This document shows positions 32,836-44,530 of a stretch of DNA of 64,000 nt, one piece after another. Within the stretch, counting starts at the first letter, position 1, and each line of letters opens with the position of its first letter. Under the pieces are notes generated by a model. The model saw only the letters and a program-made list of their open reading frames with translations. It made no database searches and had not been told where the DNA came from. The translations under genes and the position numbers were made by a program. Where the stretch lies: contig NC_135123.1 in assembly GCF_050908995.1 (NCBI RefSeq), positions 2,790,001-2,854,000 on the forward strand. Reading direction: 5' to 3'. The stretch comes from Andrena cerasifolii. Its lineage: Eukaryota > Arthropoda > Insecta > Hymenoptera > Andrenidae.

Positions 32836-33310
32836 TTGGGAAATGTGACCAAAAGACGTTCATAAGTACAGAGTAGTGAGCGAAAAGACTTCGCGTCCTA
32901 GCAATTAGCAGGGCTACGATGAATTCAGGCCCCGTCGATATTGCAAGGATAATCCCGATTCTTTCGTGTTTGCGTGAAAATTACCTGTCGCGATTAACTC
33001 CCGGCAGGGCGGTATAACAGTAGTGGAGGCAAGAACCAATCAGGGACGAGACGGAAATCAATGTAATTAAAGATGGACCAACGGGGATTCGTCGAGCATG
33101 ACGCATGCGCGTGTCCGGCTGTACGCCAAGCTGTCTCTAATTCCCTTTGTGCGATTTCTATTGTCGATATTACGATTATTCGTCTGGTAACGGGTACAAT
33201 TGTCGCAACTACTGCGAGTCGCGGTCAATAAACACGTATACCTTCGTTTCCAAGCATAAGCTTCCTCTTAACACGTTTGCAACTGTAACGTCTTCTCTTC
33301 CACACCTCAG
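32836..33310 (+). other. Possible solo LTR or promoter-like block
   Basis: The GC-richer block begins TGTTGGGAAATGTGACC and contains CAATAAACACG (about 33225), like an LTR polyadenylation site. I could not find a matching CA end with target duplication, nor a second LTR, so the call is weak. No gene is seen in 32123-33430. Confidence 0.25.
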
Positions 33311-33436
33311 GAATTAAATGCTGACGCAAAGTAACAAGCGCGTCCTATTTTCTCTAACTTCTCACTTATCTGCGGATAAAATTTTGAACTTTTCATTTGG
33401 TCACAGTTTTTCAGACTTTATCCGCTCGATTTTGGT

Positions 33437-33930
33437 AAAGTTTGGGAATTTTTTTCGTTGGTAATTACTAATTGAAAGTTTAAATTTTTTTCAGAAGATA
33501 TAAATGTAATTTTCAGCTGTGTCCTGCTATTTTTAAAAAGTCAAAATGTTGCAAAAAGGCGGTGTTATTCGGTAATTTCGGAACCTCTTCTGCTGGAATA
33601 TCGATTGCACGGAAATTAAAAATTCTTGTTGATTTGTGGAAGAAGAGTGTATTGAAATTTTTAATAATTATAGAAGGGGTGGCAATTTGAAAAGGAAACA
33701 GCTCTTTTAACTCCAAAAAAGACAACTTTAAACGTTGATCGACGAAACGACGCTTTTCCTCTTCAAACTACTGCTATTTCTATAATTATTATAATTTTTT
33801 AAAAATCCTACACTACTCCTACAATAACTCTGCCTTTTTGGGGTATTTTCATTTTTAAAAAATAGCAGCATATAGCTCAAAGTTACATTTATATCTTCTG
33901 AAATTATCTGTGAAAAAATTCCCAAACTTT
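33437..33930. repeat. About 494-bp fold-back repeat
   Basis: AAAGTTTGGGAATTTTTT and TTTCAGAAGATATAAATGTA at the left return as complements near 33880-33930. Homology weakens towards the centre at about 33680. Minus ORFs at 33513-34103 follow the repeat and have no motif. Confidence 0.65.
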
Positions 33931-34999
33931 ATTTTGCACGCCATTTTTGCCATTTTTGCACGCCTCAGGGTGGTGCACCCCCTTAAGTCGTTAATTCTTC
34001 TCAAATATTTTCCTTGTTGTTTGACGTATTTTTTAGTCCAACAATGCTTTAAAAGTTGATCGTCAGAGTCGGAAAAATAATATATGTGAAATTCAACCTT
34101 CAAGGCGCTATTTCTGGAATAAGATTTCGCAAAAAGATTCTACGGTTACTTCTTCGATTTCCCCAAGTATCACAAGGCGAATGAAGGCACTTTAAAATCA
34201 TGCTTTCAATAAAAGGGATGACTGTCTACTAAAAAATAAATTGTGCGTTACATTAAATTTTCTAAAAAAAATACACATTTGTTATAACTAAAGTTATTTG
34301 TGACTGAAACCGATATAATCCTGTTCACTTGAATTGCATCACTCACATATTTCTTGCAAATCATGTAGGTATAAATAGAATGAAAAATGAGGACTTATAC
34401 GAAAATATATTTTAAATTTAAATGACTTTGAAACTTTGGATTTGGAAATAACTTTGACTTAAAGAAAATACATTTACAATCTGAATACATTGTTTTTCAG
34501 TGCTGCTGATGTTTCCCTTAGTTCTTTATCATTTAAAAAAATCGAAAGGGAAATAAGTTGTACAGAAAAATTATTTACATATTTACATTACATTAATTGC
34601 ATATTTATGCGCCTGTGATATTCCAAGCTGTCTTTGTAACACTGGTATGGGCAAAACAATGTTCTTGTTTGCCTTTTATCATTGTAAGTTTGTTCAGACA
34701 GCCGCTATAAATTTTCAATAATGTTTAAGTCAGGAGTACATATATGCAGTTTCATTTACAACATCATTATTTTACAGCACATGAAAAATGTTATTTTCTT
34801 GTTGCATAAGATCTTCGAATTTTCTACTACCTACGTTCTCAAGAACATTTAAATAGTTTGTTGGATCTTGTTCCCTTCTATGTATAATTACTGATGTATT
34901 CGAATACTGATGTATTCGAATAGTATGGTGTGAAGTGGGTCAAAATTAGCTTACAAGATTTCACCCTGACAAATCAACCTAAAGAACTTGATTTATAAT
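33931..34999. other. Intergenic, no gene seen
   Basis: AT-rich. At about 34930-34965 there is a copy of the dispersed word GTCAAAATTAGCTTACAAGA / TTTCACCCTGACAAA that also ends the tandem units at 4.5 and 6.0 kb. Confidence 0.35.
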
Positions 35000-35590
35000 T
35001 CACAGCATAATTTTCGAATATATCAGTATTCGAATACTTAAATATTCCAATAGTATTCGAATACTTAAATATTCGAATGGTATTCGAATACTTAAATATT
35101 CGAATGGTATTCGAATACTAAAATATTCGAATGGTATTCGAATACTAAAATATTCGAATGGTATTCGAATACTAAAATATTCGAATGGTATTCGAATACT
35201 AAAATATTCGAATAGTATTCGAATACTTAAATATTCGAATAGTATTCGAATACTTAAATATTCGAATAGCATTCGAATACTTAAATATTCGAATAGCATT
35301 CGAATACTTAAATATTCGAATAGTATTCGAATACTTAAATATTCGAATAGCATTCGAATACTTGGATATTCGAATAACATTCGAATACTTGGATATTCGA
35401 ATTGTATTCGAATACTTAAATATTCGAATGGTATTCGAATACTTGGATATTCGAATGGTATTCGAATACTTGAATATTCGAATAGTATTCGAATACTTGA
35501 ATATTCGAATTATATTCGCCAAATAATTGAGCAACTGAAGTATTCGAATATTCGAATACCGAAAAATACGACAAATAGTCTCAGCCCTAG
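35000..35590. repeat. 27-bp ATTCGAATA satellite ending in a hAT-like terminus
   Basis: About 18 copies of a 27-bp unit made of two ATTCGAATA words separated by TTAAAT or GT run from about 35018 to 35512. The right edge reads, on the minus strand, CTAGGGCTGAGACTATTTGT, a hAT-type end. No left terminus is visible. The 126- and 133-codon ORFs over this stretch simply translate the repeat (9-residue period). Confidence 0.8.
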
Positions 35591-35966
35591 TAGAAAGCAC
35601 TGAAGTGCCAAAAATAAAATTCTATACTATAGTATTACCATTGGCACGTAGAACATAATTTTTTTTTTCTACAAGGATTTTTCAATTATTAGGTCGACTA
35701 CTCTAAAGTAGGAAACCGCACCCCATAACATAATCATTCGATCCATTCAAATTAAACTTTAATTTCATCCGAAAAAATCAATTTATGCCATTGATCAATC
35801 GAAGTCACGTGCAAACGTCCAAATTGATGCTGGCTTTCAAAACGACATATCTTTAACGCAGGCTTTCGTTACATTTTTCTATATTTCCTATACGGTATAT
35901 GTTTTGATATTCATCTTATGATCGAAATAGATGCTGCTGTTCCAAGTTTCTGTATAATCTTTTTCT

Positions 35967-36531
35967 TACAAAGGAACACCGCGAACCCGGACTCACCGAT
36001 TGGAACGCAACTTTGTGAGTTTTTAGAGTGACTCAAAACAAGAAGAACGGTGTCTTTCATTTGGGCCCTATCGCCCTTTAAGGGGGTGAAAACTAACCTC
36101 AAAGTCACCTGGTACTTCCACTTTTTCGCCTATAACTCTCAAAGTACAATAGACAGAAAAAAATGTTTCAAACAAAAGTTTAATGGTGCAATAAGCGCTA
36201 CAAACTTGCGTTAACAAAATTTTGAAAAGAGTTTTTTTCGTCAATTATATTTTTTTTTAACTCTTTTCAAAAATTTGTTAACGGCAGTTTGTAGCGCTTA
36301 TTGCACCATTAAAATATTGTTTGAAACATTTTTTTCTGTCTGCTGTACTTTGAGAGTTACACGCGAAAAAGTGGAAGTGCCAATTTGACTTTTAGGTTAG
36401 TTTTCACCCCCTTAAAGGGCGATATAGGGTTCCAAATGAAACACACCGTTGTTCTTGTTTTGAGTCACTCTAAAAACCCACAAAGTTGCGTTCCAATCGG
36501 TGAATTCGGGTTCGCGGTGTTCTCTTGTTAG
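35967..36531. mobile_element. 565-bp fold-back element
   Basis: The ends are TTACAAAGGAACACCGCGAA and the complement of TAACAAGAGAACACCGCGAA. The arms pair over most of their length (CGATTGGAACGCAAC, TTTCACCCCCTTAAAGGGCG, GTAGCGCTTATTGCACCATT). The centre is near 36245. It is non-coding. Confidence 0.85.
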
Positions 36532-36783
36532 ACAAGTTTGAAATCACACATAAAACTAATCTTCGTCTCTTCTTCTTTGTCGTAACTCAATCTGTTCTTC
36601 CTTTATATTTTTCCACTAATTTTCAGCGGTTTTTAACAAATTATTAATAACTTCAACCTATTCATTCATTTTTCTATCAATTTCTGGATTTGGAAGTCCA
36701 TCATTTGAAAATTTTGCTTCTTCACTCTCTTTGGCATTCAACGACGTTTCGCGAACTATAATTTTATTGTACCAGCAATAGTT

Positions 36784-37039
36784 TTTGTATTTGTATTTTT
36801 GTTTTTCCTGTGTTTTATTAAGCAGGATGGCGGTTCAAGCTTATTTTTGCTTATATTGCCCAACGAACTATAGTCCCATTTTTTTGTTATCCCTCCTCTC
36901 TCCTTCGGGTCCCAGCAGCAGCAGTACACCGGGAGAAAGGGTGGTGTCTCCCATCTTTCCTCAGTACACCGCCTCGTGATGCTTAACTTCGGTGATCTAA
37001 CGAGAACCAGTGTTTTCCATCACGGCTACGGCCGCTGGT
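36784..37039 (-). mobile_element. 5S-rRNA-derived SINE, copy 1
   Basis: On the minus strand the head resembles full-length 5S rRNA: CCAGCGGCCGTAGCCGTGAT, then CTGGTTCTCGTTAGATCACC, GAAGTTAAGCATCACGAGGC and GATGGGAGACACC. These include the A box (AAGTTAAGCA) and C box (GATGGGAGACC-like) of the internal 5S promoter. A non-5S body and an A-rich tail of AAAATACAAATAC type follow. A perfect 10-bp duplication, AGCAATAGTT, flanks it (36774-36783; 37040-37049), as expected from target-primed insertion. It has no coding capacity and depends on a LINE reverse transcriptase. Confidence 0.88.
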
Positions 37040-37049
37040 AGCAATAGTT

Positions 37050-38488
37050 ATGATATAAGTGCGGTGTTTGAGAGTTTCAGCGCAATTATTTGCGTCGCCG
37101 AGGCGAGGCGATCAGTTGATGGAGAGAGAGTGTGCGATGGAGAGAATGCGTGAGAGAGAGAGAATGCGTAGAGCGATGCGTTGCCACGGTTGCCAAAAAA
37201 ACGGTGATTGCGATTCGCAAGGAGCGTGACGAACGAACAGTCGCATGTACGGCGTGATAGACGACACATTCCATTGTTATTCACTTCTTATATTCTTTTA
37301 ATAAATATCTTTTATTTTATCTCACATAAGAAATAATGAATACAACTTCATTTCTATTCCTGCTTGCTGTTAATTGCTGACTGTTGTTAAACAAGTGAGA
37401 CTATTGATGTGAACGCTCCATTTATACTACTACTTAGTAACAAGTTCACTATAACGTTACCATTTACTAAATAGTCCATATTAAGCATATATTCCCCCCA
37501 TAATGTAAGAACATTGAGTAAAATGTCCTCCATTTATTCAAAATAATATAATTTTACCTGAAATTATTCAAATGAATACTACTGTGTGCACATATGTTCC
37601 AGGCGACTATACATCATAATTTACATCAACTTATTTACGTCCAATTTTTCCAATATAATGTTGAATATTATGTTTTATTATGGTTATAATAAGTTAATAA
37701 CAAATCTGTTACTTTAATTGTTATACCTATCTCTTTTATAAAAAACGGTTTTTAATTTTTAATTATACAGGAGGATGGCGAATGAAAGATAAATAAATCA
37801 TCAAAAAGCATTATAAATCTTCTAAACCAGTCTGGTTTAAAAATCTTCTAGTAGCCATCCAATTTCTCTATGCTTGAAAATTAATTGCATATTCGCCGAA
37901 TTTTCTAATAGTATGATGCAAGTGTCATCGCAATAAATATAAACATATATATTTTTGTTAAAAAAGAATATGTACATCCACAGTGTATGGGGTAGTTAGA
38001 CAATTGTTATAATTTTTTATATGCTTATTTTTTTATAACTTTTTTGTTGTTGAACATTATTACTGTAAGTTAATTTAATATACTAAATCGTAAGAAAAAC
38101 CCTCTGCTTTTTATTCAATTAATTATAGACAAAATTTTACCTTTAAAAAAAGTGATCCATCACTCCCCGATTTACTGTATCTTGTAAAAACAAAATCAGA
38201 AATCTACTTTATAAAAATCTTAGATATACGGTACCCCAGTTAAAGTGTTACATGTTTATTTCATTAATACATAACAAATATTTATATCTGCGAATAATTC
38301 TCTTAAATTCGAATAAAGTAGTTGCAAAACATCCTTCTTTGTCTTACCTAGGTGACGAGTGATGAAGAAAATCATTTTTTCAAAAGAGAAGTTATAAAAT
38401 ATAGCGTTCTGTAAGTTACTAATCACTTTATTAATTTCACCTAATTAAAATATAAAAATATTAGGTCACATTCTGAAAAACTTATTAG
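37050..38488. other. Intergenic, no gene seen
   Basis: GA-rich simple sequence (GAGAGAGAG) lies at 37120-37165. The rest is AT-rich with no supported frame or element ends. Confidence 0.35.
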
Positions 38489-39039
38489 TAGACTGCGGAT
38501 GTTTATGCAAATGCATATATTGATATGCAAAAATTATTTTGCATATTGCATATGCTATTTCTTTTATATCTATCTCACTGTATTTGGTTGCGATGATAGA
38601 TGAATTATAGAGCAGTTATGTGCCATTAGTGATAAGTAGCAATGTTGATATTATGCGATAGAATAAGTTTGTATTAGTAGAGACTTTAATTTATTAAAAT
38701 GGCCCGGTTGACATAAACAATTTCGATAAAATTAAAGAGGTTCGGCCATTTCTTTCTCTTAACACCCGAAAATAGTGAAATTATTAATTTTCACTCTTTA
38801 GTTTATTTTTGCAAATAGGCAGTTGAAACTTTTAATGGAAATAATGTTGCAATTGCAGCTGGTCAGAATGTTTTCCAACAGACACAAGTTGCCAAAAATT
38901 TAACATTTATTAAAGCACATTTGCAAATTCTTCGAGCTACAATAACGAAATTGGGAACTGTCGGTCTACCCTTAACAAATTCGATAAAAATAGACATGGC
39001 ATATTTGCATATATTACGTGCATAAATATCCGCAGTTTA
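38489..39039 (+). mobile_element. hAT element, 8-bp target duplication CTTATTAG
   Basis: The ends TAGACTGCGGATGTTTATGC and (complement) TAAACTGCGGATATTTATGC are flanked by CTTATTAG at 38481-38488 and 39040-39047. Eight-base duplications and short T/CA-G ends are hAT hallmarks. Subterminal ATGCATAT words recur. A coding relic of about 55 codons lies inside. Confidence 0.85.
38830..38995 (+). pseudogene. hAT transposase C-terminal fragment
   Basis: The frame reads FNGNNVAIAAGQNVFQQTQV, then AKNLTFIKAHLQILRATITK, then LGTVGLPLTNSI. The closing LE--GLPL--S-like stretch is typical of hAT transposases. There is no start, and the element is too short for a full enzyme. Confidence 0.55.
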
Positions 39040-39059
39040 CTTATTAGGTAGGTATATAC

Positions 39060-39954
39060 TTAAGGGGGTATTTTAGTCTAGACACTCGTTTTTGAAGGTG
39101 ATATTTGGAAATTAATTCTGGAAAACCTATCGCACCTACAGGGCAGGGGTTTTGCACACATATTTAGTAGTGTCTGAACTATCAACACAAATTTTTGGAA
39201 TGCATTATATTGAAATTTGTACAAGTTACACGCCGCAGCACAAGTCTTGTCATCAAAAACCGCCCCATCGGGCGCACGTTTTGCGGTCGTCCTAGTCATC
39301 TGAAACGAAAGTACCAAAGATTTCTTTAATCTATATGAGTGTAGTTATCGCCCGAACTAGATGTAACCAAGTCCGGACATTGTTACCGAATTCGCAGCTG
39401 TTTAAAAATTTATATTTGATTTTTTCGACTTTTCTTGAACTAAAACAAGGTGTGGGGGAGGTTGTATTAAAACTATTGATATAATTCTAGTCTCGGCTAT
39501 AGGTACACATTCACTTTGAATGTGTGTCAAATTTTAGCTCAATCGGTCCAGTAGTTTTTGAGAAAAATGTGCGCCCGATTTAAAAAAATTGTTTCGAGAA
39601 AAACGCGTTTAAAGTTTTTCATGCAGTACGACCTATACGACTGAAGTTGCGGCAGATAACAACTAATTTCTGCAACTTATCCCTAATCTGGTATACCAGG
39701 ACCGTAGAGGAAACCTTCCTCAGCCTAAAAAAAATCGTGTTGGGCAGCTCTCTCTTCTCTGCTGGCAGTCATAGCCTCTTTAGATACAAGGGTCGAGGGA
39801 AGACTGCCCGCCACGCTGCGGCCTTAAGCCCCTATAACTCTGGGAGTTTTTCGAATTTCATCTTAATATTTTAAAGACATATTTTCGAAACCCTAAAATA
39901 TTTGAAAATCAAACAAAAAAAAAATTATAATTTTTGGGTAGAATACCCCCTTAA
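39060..39954. mobile_element. TTAA-flanked 895-bp element
   Basis: TTAA at 39060 is followed by GGGGGTATTTTAGTCTAGA. The right end GGTAGAATACCCCC precedes TTAA at 39951. The interior is only partly self-complementary. ORFs at 39078-39317 and 39647-39874 have no transposase motif. Confidence 0.75.
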
Positions 39955-40906
39955 ATGTGTTTGCTGAGCTGTTCACGATTTCGCGATTTTGACGATGAAA
40001 ACAGCTGGCTTTAGACGGACAGTTTTTCTCACTGTACGTGTAAAGTCTCTAATAGGACTGTGGGATGCTGTTTCCATGTTGCTGCCATAATGTATTATTC
40101 AGCATATGGGCGTCACAAAAATAAAATTATTATTAATCCAGCGGAAATATTAACCGAATTATTTGATGTAACCAACATAACTGCTGTTATTGAAGACTAG
40201 AACGAAGACTAGAACCAGAAGTCGATAACGTGTAAGTTAAAAAATTACTTTTTTATTAAGGTGCAAACTACGCACAAAACTTTAAACACGTTTTTTTTCT
40301 AAAATATACAACATATTATCTATAAATGTACGAATTTTTTATTTCAGATGATCCATTTTCAGGCAGCGGCAGTCATCGCAAACAGCTTGAATAATAATTG
40401 CCGAAACTTGTTAAATATGTAATTTTTACAACGTAATGACATTTATGAATAGACATTTTCCTAAGCTTTCCTAAAAAAATCTTAAACATGCACGATTATT
40501 TGGCCTCCCTATTCGGCCGGCCCATTTATTACAATCTGCCAAGAGGTTTTAAATAGGTTTATTTTTTTTTTATATGTTGCACCAATCCGACCCCTCTGCA
40601 ACTTATACAGATAATACCTAAGTAGTAATGCTTTACTATTGATTTTTTTCATTGGTGTCACTCGTGGGGTTGTTTGCAAAAACAACCCCCAAAAAATTAT
40701 TTTCTTTATTTATACCCTTAACAATTGATCTGCAACTTCGAAAAAATATATGTGGTAGAGCTAAAAAGTACCTACTACCTGCATTTTGAATAATTCAAAT
40801 ATATTAAGTAGTTGCTGAGAAAAAAAATAGTAAAGTTTAGGGTTGTTATCCCCATATCACCCTAACGAGAGGGGGTAGAGATCTGAAAATTCTCTCAGTG
40901 GTTTTA
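39955..40906. other. Intergenic, no gene seen
   Basis: AT-rich with short homopolymer runs. Nothing supported. Confidence 0.35.
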
Positions 40907-41609
40907 TTAAGGGGTTAGGCCACCTTGGACGGAGCAAAATTGCAGTCATTTTCGGCATTTTTTTGGGGGAAGATAATGAAATAAGCAGAAAATTTAATAT
41001 GAAGCCTGTTATTGTACAACTCCCGCCGAAAAAAATCATATTTTTTTTCCTACAAAATGGCGACGGTAGAGCCGTAATTCGCAAGATCTTGAGGAGCGAC
41101 GTTTTCCACGGTGTTAAATCTCATGGCTATACCGTTTGACCTAGAACAAAAAACCAAAAAGTTTTATTTTCTACATGACTAAATCTAGAGAAGTACATAG
41201 CGGTTTTGCGATATCTTGAATATATTCTTTGCAATTGACACTTTTATAAAAATAAAACCTGCACTTTTTCTCCCCATGGTCACCATTTCGAGACAAATTA
41301 ATATTTCTGGATTTCCCTACGTACTTCACTAGATTTAGGCATGTAGAAAATAAAACTTTTTGATTTTTTGTTCTAGGTCAAACGGTATAGCCGTGAGATT
41401 GAACACCGTGGAAAACGTCGCTCCTCAAAATCATGGGTGTCACGGCTCTACCGCCGCCATTTTGTAGGAAAAAAAATACGATTTTTTCCGGCGACAGTTG
41501 TACAATAACAGGCTTAATATTAAATTTCCTGTTTATTTCATTATCTTCCTAAAAAAAATGGCGAAAGTGACTGCAATTTTGCTCCGTCCAAGGTGGCCTA
41601 ACCCCTTAA
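40907..41609. mobile_element. TTAA-flanked 703-bp fold-back element
   Basis: TTAA at 40907-40910 and 41606-41609 encloses GGGGTTAGGCCACCTTGGAC and its complement. Pairing continues along almost the full arms (for example CGGAGCAAAATTGCAGTCA, CGACGTTTTCCACGGTGTT). The centre is near 41260. Confidence 0.88.
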
Positions 41610-41696
41610 GGCAAAGTGCATTATTTGGAACACACAAATACTAAAATTGGTGCTGGGGTCGTTTTCCCTATGCTTACCCGGCTAGACCCTTGGAGC

Positions 41697-41858
41697 CAGA
41701 GTTCGGAGGGATTCGGCTCCACTGATGGAGGGGGAAACACCTACAGGAGCGGTGGTAATGCGTGCGTGACTGACGCAGGCGCAGTTCATGCACACATTAC
41801 CACCGCTCCTGCAGGTGTTTCCCCCTCCATCAGTGAAGCCGAATCCCACCGAACTCTG
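41697..41858. mobile_element. 162-bp palindromic hAT MITE, copy A
   Basis: The termini are CAGAGTTCGG and its exact complement. The arms include CTCCACTGATGGAGGGGGAA and CAGGAGCGGTGGTAATG. The perfect 8-bp duplication CTTGGAGC is at 41689-41696 and 41859-41866. Sister copies are at 42797-42956 and 62151-62297. Confidence 0.92.
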
Positions 41859-41938
41859 CTTGGAGCGGACGCTCTTGCGCTTTGAACATGATGCTCCAGG
41901 AGCGCGGCACGTCGAAGCGACGCGCCAAGCCCGAAGGT

Positions 41939-42175
41939 ATTTGTATTTTTGTTTTTCCTGTGTTTTACACAGGATGGCGTTTCAAGCATTTTGCTTATAT
42001 TGCCCAACGAACATTAGTCATTCATTCTTCCCTCCCCTCTCCTTCGGGTCCCAGCAGCGGCAGCGCACCGGGAGAAAGGTGGTCTCCCATCTTTCCCCAG
42101 TACACCGCCCCGTGATGCTTAACTTCGGTGATCTAACGAGAACCGGTGTTTTCCATCACGGCTACGGCCGCTGGT
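41939..42175 (-). mobile_element. 5S-rRNA-derived SINE, copy 2
   Basis: On the minus strand the head CCAGCGGCCGTAGCCGTGAT, then ACACCGGTTCTCGTTAGATC, GAAGTTAAGCATCACGGGGC and AAAGATGGGAGACCACC aligns with 5S rRNA from end to end. The body and CAAATAC-ending tail match copy 1. A perfect 12-bp target duplication AAGCCCGAAGGT lies at 41927-41938 and 42176-42187. It is slightly shorter than copy 1 because of small indels in the body. Confidence 0.92.
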
Positions 42176-42647
42176 AAGCCCGAAGGTTCGGAGCGGCCCT
42201 GTAAATCCGGCAAATTGTCTAAAAACAATGCTACTACGAATCCTGCGAACAAATGACAAGTGCACATCGTGGTCGCGTTCAGTACCGGACTCCTGTCCCC
42301 TCTTGAAAGAAATGTACATAAATGTCGAATGTCGATCAGTTCCACAGTCCTGTTTTCTGTATAAAATAAATTATTTAATCGCGGATACTGTAATTTAATT
42401 ATTTACGCTATAATATCAGATAGACATACTAAAACATAAATTAAAAGCAAATTTTGAATCTTGTAAAATAAGTTTAAAAAATGTATTTATATTCTTTATT
42501 TAGACATTTCATCCCCTCCAAGATAGATGTATTAATTATTTTTTTAATATGATATGAAACAGTCCTCAACGTCTATACGATTATAGAATCTAGCTATTTT
42601 CAAACAAGTTTGAAACACTACAGATGACATCTACTGTTCTACATATA

Positions 42648-43036
42648 CAGTAAATCCCCGCTATGAGCCCGACGAACGGGGCTGGCGATGGGCTCACGGT
42701 GGGTTACGGACATGATTCCGCGCGGCCAGTGGTTGTGTCGACTCTTTCGTGTCCTCTCGCTCGTTGTCGGGTTCTCTCACTTTCGTCCGCAGGCTTCAGA
42801 GTTCGGAGGGATTCGGCTCCACTGATGGAGGGGGAAACAGTTACAGGAGCGGTGGTAATGTGTGCATGAACTGCGCCTGCGTCAGTCACGCACATTACCA
42901 CCACTCCTGTAGGTGTTTCCCCCTCCATCAGTGGAGCCGAATCCCTCCGAACTTTGGCAGGGCTCCAAGAAATGGTGGGGATAGTCGCCGCGCTGTTAAC
43001 GGGAGGAAAAAACGGGCTCATAACGGGTATTTACTG
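42648..43036. mobile_element. pogo/Tigger-type MITE, TA duplication
   Basis: The ends CAGTAAATCCCCGCTATGAG and (complement) CAGTAAATACCCGTTATGAG form about 24 bp with two mismatches, flanked by TA on both sides (42646-42647; 43037-43038). CAGTA-starting ends and a TA target are typical of pogo-like elements. hAT MITE copy B (42797-42956) is nested within it. Confidence 0.8.
42797..42956. mobile_element. 160-bp palindromic hAT MITE, copy B
   Basis: Same element as 41697-41858, with ends CAGAGTTCGG / CCGAACTTTG. The flanks GCAGGCTT and GCAGGGCT match at six of eight positions, consistent with an older duplication. It lies inside the pogo-type MITE and so post-dates it. Confidence 0.85.
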
Positions 43037-43056
43037 TACATGATTTGTGTGTAAAT

Positions 43057-43557
43057 CATGGACATAGGAATATAGAGACGTAGGAATAGTTGCAGGGGGT
43101 GATCTCCTTGCGGGAGGGGCGACGAGGTAACATACGCCTTCTTTCTATCGGCTATTGCTTCGCTCAAGCGCAGTGATGCGTAAGGATGAACGTTTGTCGC
43201 GTCGCAAGCAGGGATAGTGGCAGCCATATTTGAAGCGTTTCTCGTAGTATGATATGCAGTGCATATTCACCTCGTATATTTTAATAATTATAGATGCACA
43301 TTTCTCTTCAATTTTCATTATTTTTACAATTTATATTCGTGAATAATCACTCCGTTAGTATATATTTACAATTAGACGTCTCTATGTACTAATCTGTAGT
43401 CAAACACTTTTTTATAATTAGCGGTACGGAGCATGCGTATAATGCAACCAATCAAATCTAGGCAGATGTAGGTGTTCTCCCCCCCCTCTCAAATACGTAT
43501 CACTCCCCTCGCTTAAAGTCGCAACTATTCCTCCGTCCCTATATTCCTATGTCCATG
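43057..43557. mobile_element. 501-bp hAT-like MITE, target duplication GTGTAAAT
   Basis: The ends CATGGACATAGGAATATAGA and (complement) CATGGACATAGGAATATAGG extend to about 38 bp of inverted repeat (through GGAATAGTTGC). The perfect 8-bp duplication GTGTAAAT is at 43049-43056 and 43558-43565. The interior holds no coding frame with motifs. Confidence 0.9.
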
Positions 43558-43565
43558 GTGTAAAT

Positions 43566-44495
43566 GTGTTTATCACACTATGTTACCACCCTTATTTTCC
43601 ATGCAAACATACTTTTTGTAATAAATCTTTAAATATGTAAAATAACATAAAGTTTTGGATAAAGTTAATTAGAGTTGAAGAGTGTTACTCAAAAATATAA
43701 ATATGTATTTGAGTATCTACTATTTGATTTTGAAAAATTAGGGAGTCTTTTCTGTTCTTCTGAAAATATAATATCGGACATAGATCCTAATGAACTCTTA
43801 AAATAAATCACATTCCATAATTGTGTTGCATGTTCTTTCTTATAAAATAATTAATAACTTTCCAATCGAGAATACATTTCAAGAAATTCTAATTTAAGGA
43901 AAGGTTTGGTAAATACGAAAACACGGTTGAGAAACAGAAAAACTGCTAACAAATTCATAACGATGTTGCTGTGTTAATTAACTAAAACAGATGTACGCAA
44001 ATTATTTTCCGCTTAAATAATCAACCAAAAATTCTGTTTTAATTAAATGTCTGTTAGAAAACGTTTGTATGAGATTTTAAATAACTATTCTACATGGTTG
44101 CATTAAACGATACACGCGTACATTTGTTTAGATAATAATAACCATCGTACATAAAATTGTTTTCCATTCAATTTTTACCATGGTAGAAATACTTCAATAA
44201 GCATTGAGTATGAATTGAGCTGCGTAAGAAAGGAAGTTCCCTTAAATGCGAGGTCACGAGATGTGAATTAAAATGAAGATTTGGGTACAATGGGGAAAAA
44301 TTGGAGGATAAGAATAAAAAGAAAATGAGGATCCGTAAATCCCTTGCAGGGTCGAACAGTTCCGTTTGATGCATGAGGAAAGACTTCCACTGTAGATTGT
44401 TCAATGTGCGGCTGGCCGTAAAGGCGCAAGATATTGCGAGATTATGATGTGCGTAAGCTTGCATCTCGCCCACAAACATGCTATTTATTTTTTAG
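43566..44495. other. Intergenic or intronic; minus ORF of doubtful meaning
   Basis: Mostly AT-rich. A 103-codon minus frame (44168-44479) has no recognised motif. The stretch ends with a good plus-strand acceptor, CTATTTATTTTTTAG (44481-44495), leading into the next feature. Confidence 0.35.
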
Positions 44496-44530
44496 AATAA
44501 GAGCAAAGATGTAAGGACGTTGGTTTTAAC

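Noticed and set aside
32836..33310. Confident solo LTR
   Set aside because: A TG start and AATAAA are present, but no CA end with matching 4-6 bp duplication was found, so only a weak feature was kept.
35000..35600. 126- and 133-codon minus ORFs
   Set aside because: A direct product of the 27-bp satellite.
42071..42175. Genuine 5S rRNA gene
   Set aside because: The head is diverged from 5S, is joined to a body and tail, and is flanked by a 12-bp target duplication; it is a SINE.
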